Shown here: piece by piece, positions 5,518 through 6,415 of the stretch
How the letters are laid out: the number at the start of each line of letters is the position of its first letter
Position numbering within the stretch: position 1 is the first letter of the stretch
NCBI GenBank assembly: GCA_030669135.1
Contig: DAOVEE010000108.1
Location: 1 to 6,415 of the forward strand
Reading direction: 5' to 3'
DNA from: Candidatus Bathyarchaeota archaeon
Lineage (GTDB): Archaea; Thermoproteota; Bathyarchaeia; TCS64
DNA: 6,415 nucleotides
The notes under the pieces: model-generated
What the model saw: only the letters and a program-made list of their open reading frames with translations
The model's database searches: none
Told to the model about the DNA's origin: nothing
Translations under genes and position numbers: made by a program

Positions 5518-5708
5518 CTAGGGGGCTCTCCTAATCGTCAGGAGGAATAGAACGGGGGCAACCTCGGCCAGCATTGAGAGAGGAGGGAGCCCGAGGGTTC
5601 TCTTCACTCTGTGCTCTTCTGCGAGCCCATCAACCTCGATCTAATGGGTGCAGAGACATTAGGCGTGTTAACCACCAACACGGTTGGGAGCATCCCGGAT
5701 TCGTTGAA
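5518..5708 (-). pseudogene. Broken reading-frame remnant ending in a membrane segment
   Basis: The 278 bases between the M20 stop and the transglutaminase stop hold no intact gene. On the minus strand, one frame from 5708 reads FNESGMLPTVLVVNTPNVSAPI, looking like beta strands of a secreted domain, then meets a stop near 5605. A second frame, open from 5640 to a stop at 5518-5520, reads IEVDGLAEEHRVKRTLG and then a hydrophobic stretch MLAEVAPVLFLL followed by TIRR. The two would join into one plausible C-terminus, an extracellular domain plus membrane anchor with a positive tail, if a one- or two-base indel near 5641 were repaired. Its arginines include AGA and AGG as elsewhere in the window. 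No start codon or promoter is evident, so it would be a decayed gene tail. It could also be chance, because the pieces are short. T-run 5498-5501 and GGAGG-like patches on the plus strand lead to nothing. Confidence 0.3.
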
Positions 5709-5719
5709 GATACGTCAGC

Positions 5720-6415
5720 TCAATAGTATTTCAACGGGTACTCGTGGACCTGCTCCGGGTCGAGTATTGTCGGTTTCTCGCCGACTTTCCATCCGTCCCC
5801 CGTCGTCTCCAGGAAGAAGTACCGTGTCCCATGTGACTCGTAGTAGGTGCCGAATATTCCTTCGCCGGGGCCGACTCCGACGATGACGTGTTTGATGTCC
5901 TCGAAGAAGATCAGCGCCACGTCGCACCCCATCTCGTGCAGTATGGCGGCCGTGAGTATCGACGTGTCCTCGGAGTCGCCTCCCAGGTCAACCAGGGTTT
6001 CGATGGGGTGCTTCGGGCGTTCGTCCCATGGTGCCGTGATGTCTTCCTCGGTGTTGAGCATCTTGTGGACGAAGGTGACTGCATAGTTCACCGTCTCGGC
6101 GTCTGTGAAGTCTTCGCTCGAAGCCGTCGATAGGAGCTCTTCGGCTATCTGGCTGATGTATGCGTCGTCGCCTGGGTCTTTGCACATTGATGCCCAGTCC
6201 TCCCACTCCGCGGGCCGTGGTTTGTTATGGTACTCCCAGTATAGCTCATACGGGATTGACAGGTTCATTGACCGGTCGTACCCTTCGAATCGCCACTGGT
6301 AGTGGTGCGTCAGGTTATACTCGACGATGTCCTCGATCCGTGTCTCCAACGTGGTGATGGTGGCGTTCTGTGACGAGGTCAGGGACTGTAGATTCGACAC
6401 CTGTTCCTCTAGGTC
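5720..6415 (-). CDS. Coiled-coil plus transglutaminase-like domain protein, 5'-partial
   Basis: The minus-strand frame is open to the right edge (first visible residues DLEEQVSNLQSL), so the N-terminus is outside the window. The GTG at 6400-6398 is not a credible start. Residues before about 6305 form a coiled coil with leucine/valine heptads (LEEQVSNLQSL, TLETRIEDIVE). In relatives such a stalk often follows an N-terminal membrane helix, so an extracellular location is likely (inference). The rest matches the archaeal transglutaminase-like (papain-fold) family: HPIETLVDLGGDSEDTSIL, then GCDVALIFFEDIKHVIVGVG and YFFLETTGDGWKVGEKP. Counting from the GTG, H171 is the expected catalytic His and E198 is at the acid position. 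The nucleophile position, usually Cys in GGDCEDT, is Ser143 (TCC codon 5974-5972). The fold is clear, but activity as a protease or transglutaminase is doubtful. It reads toward the M20 gene and ends in PLKYY. Confidence 0.85.
   Translation of the reverse strand, partial: DLEEQVSNLQSLTSSQNATITTLETRIEDIVEYNLTHHYQWRFEGYDRSMNLSIPYELYWEYHNKPRPAEWEDWASMCKDPGDDAYISQIAEELLSTASSEDFTDAETVNYAVTFVHKMLNTEEDITAPWDERPKHPIETLVDLGGDSEDTSILTAAILHEMGCDVALIFFEDIKHVIVGVGPGEGIFGTYYESHGTRYFFLETTGDGWKVGEKPTILDPEQVHEYPLKYY

Noticed and set aside
1..6415. CRISPR array, insertion sequence or attachment site
   Set aside because: No regularly spaced repeats, transposase or integrase motifs, or terminal repeats were seen on either strand.

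Overview
The window looks like a piece of a GC-rich archaeal genome, probably from a metagenome and probably Thermoproteota-like or related. The evidence is an archaeal-type ribose-phosphate pyrophosphokinase, a long-form RNase Z, an AN1 zinc finger fused to a membrane M50 protease, a preference for AGG/AGA arginine codons in most genes, and TATA-like boxes 28-37 bases before the start codons instead of bacterial -10/-35 promoters. I cannot assign a lineage below that level from the sequence alone.

Layout. The first ~205 bases hold an interior piece of a PfkB-type sugar kinase on the minus strand. Its arginine codons are all CGC, unlike the rest of the window. It meets, head to head, the C-terminal two thirds of a sugar phosphate isomerase/epimerase (TIM barrel) on the plus strand, and both genes lose their N-termini at the same point. 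The simplest reading is a chimeric join at about 188-210. Next come five minus-strand genes, each with its own promoter-like box: RNase Z (rnz), a 114-residue protein of unknown function, ribose-phosphate pyrophosphokinase (prs), the AN1-M50 membrane protease, and a flavodoxin. A 102-base divergent promoter region separates the flavodoxin from an M20-family metallopeptidase on the plus strand. The M20 protein lacks the usual lid/dimerization domain. A 278-base stretch follows with a broken minus-strand reading frame that ends in a membrane segment. The window closes with the C-terminal part of a minus-strand coiled-coil plus transglutaminase-like protein that runs off the right edge and carries serine where the catalytic cysteine is expected.

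How the genes relate. They do not form one pathway. rnz (tRNA 3' maturation) and prs (PRPP for nucleotides, histidine and related pathways) are housekeeping genes. The AN1-M50 protein probably acts in membrane protein turnover, the flavodoxin in electron transfer, and the M20 enzyme in amide-bond hydrolysis. Almost every gene seems to be transcribed singly with a very short leader. I found no CRISPR array, insertion sequence, tRNA or rRNA gene, or defence or biosynthetic cluster. The items most worth checking are the chimeric left end, the lidless M20 enzyme, the Cys-to-Ser change in the transglutaminase fold, the AN1-protease fusion and the unassigned 114-residue protein.
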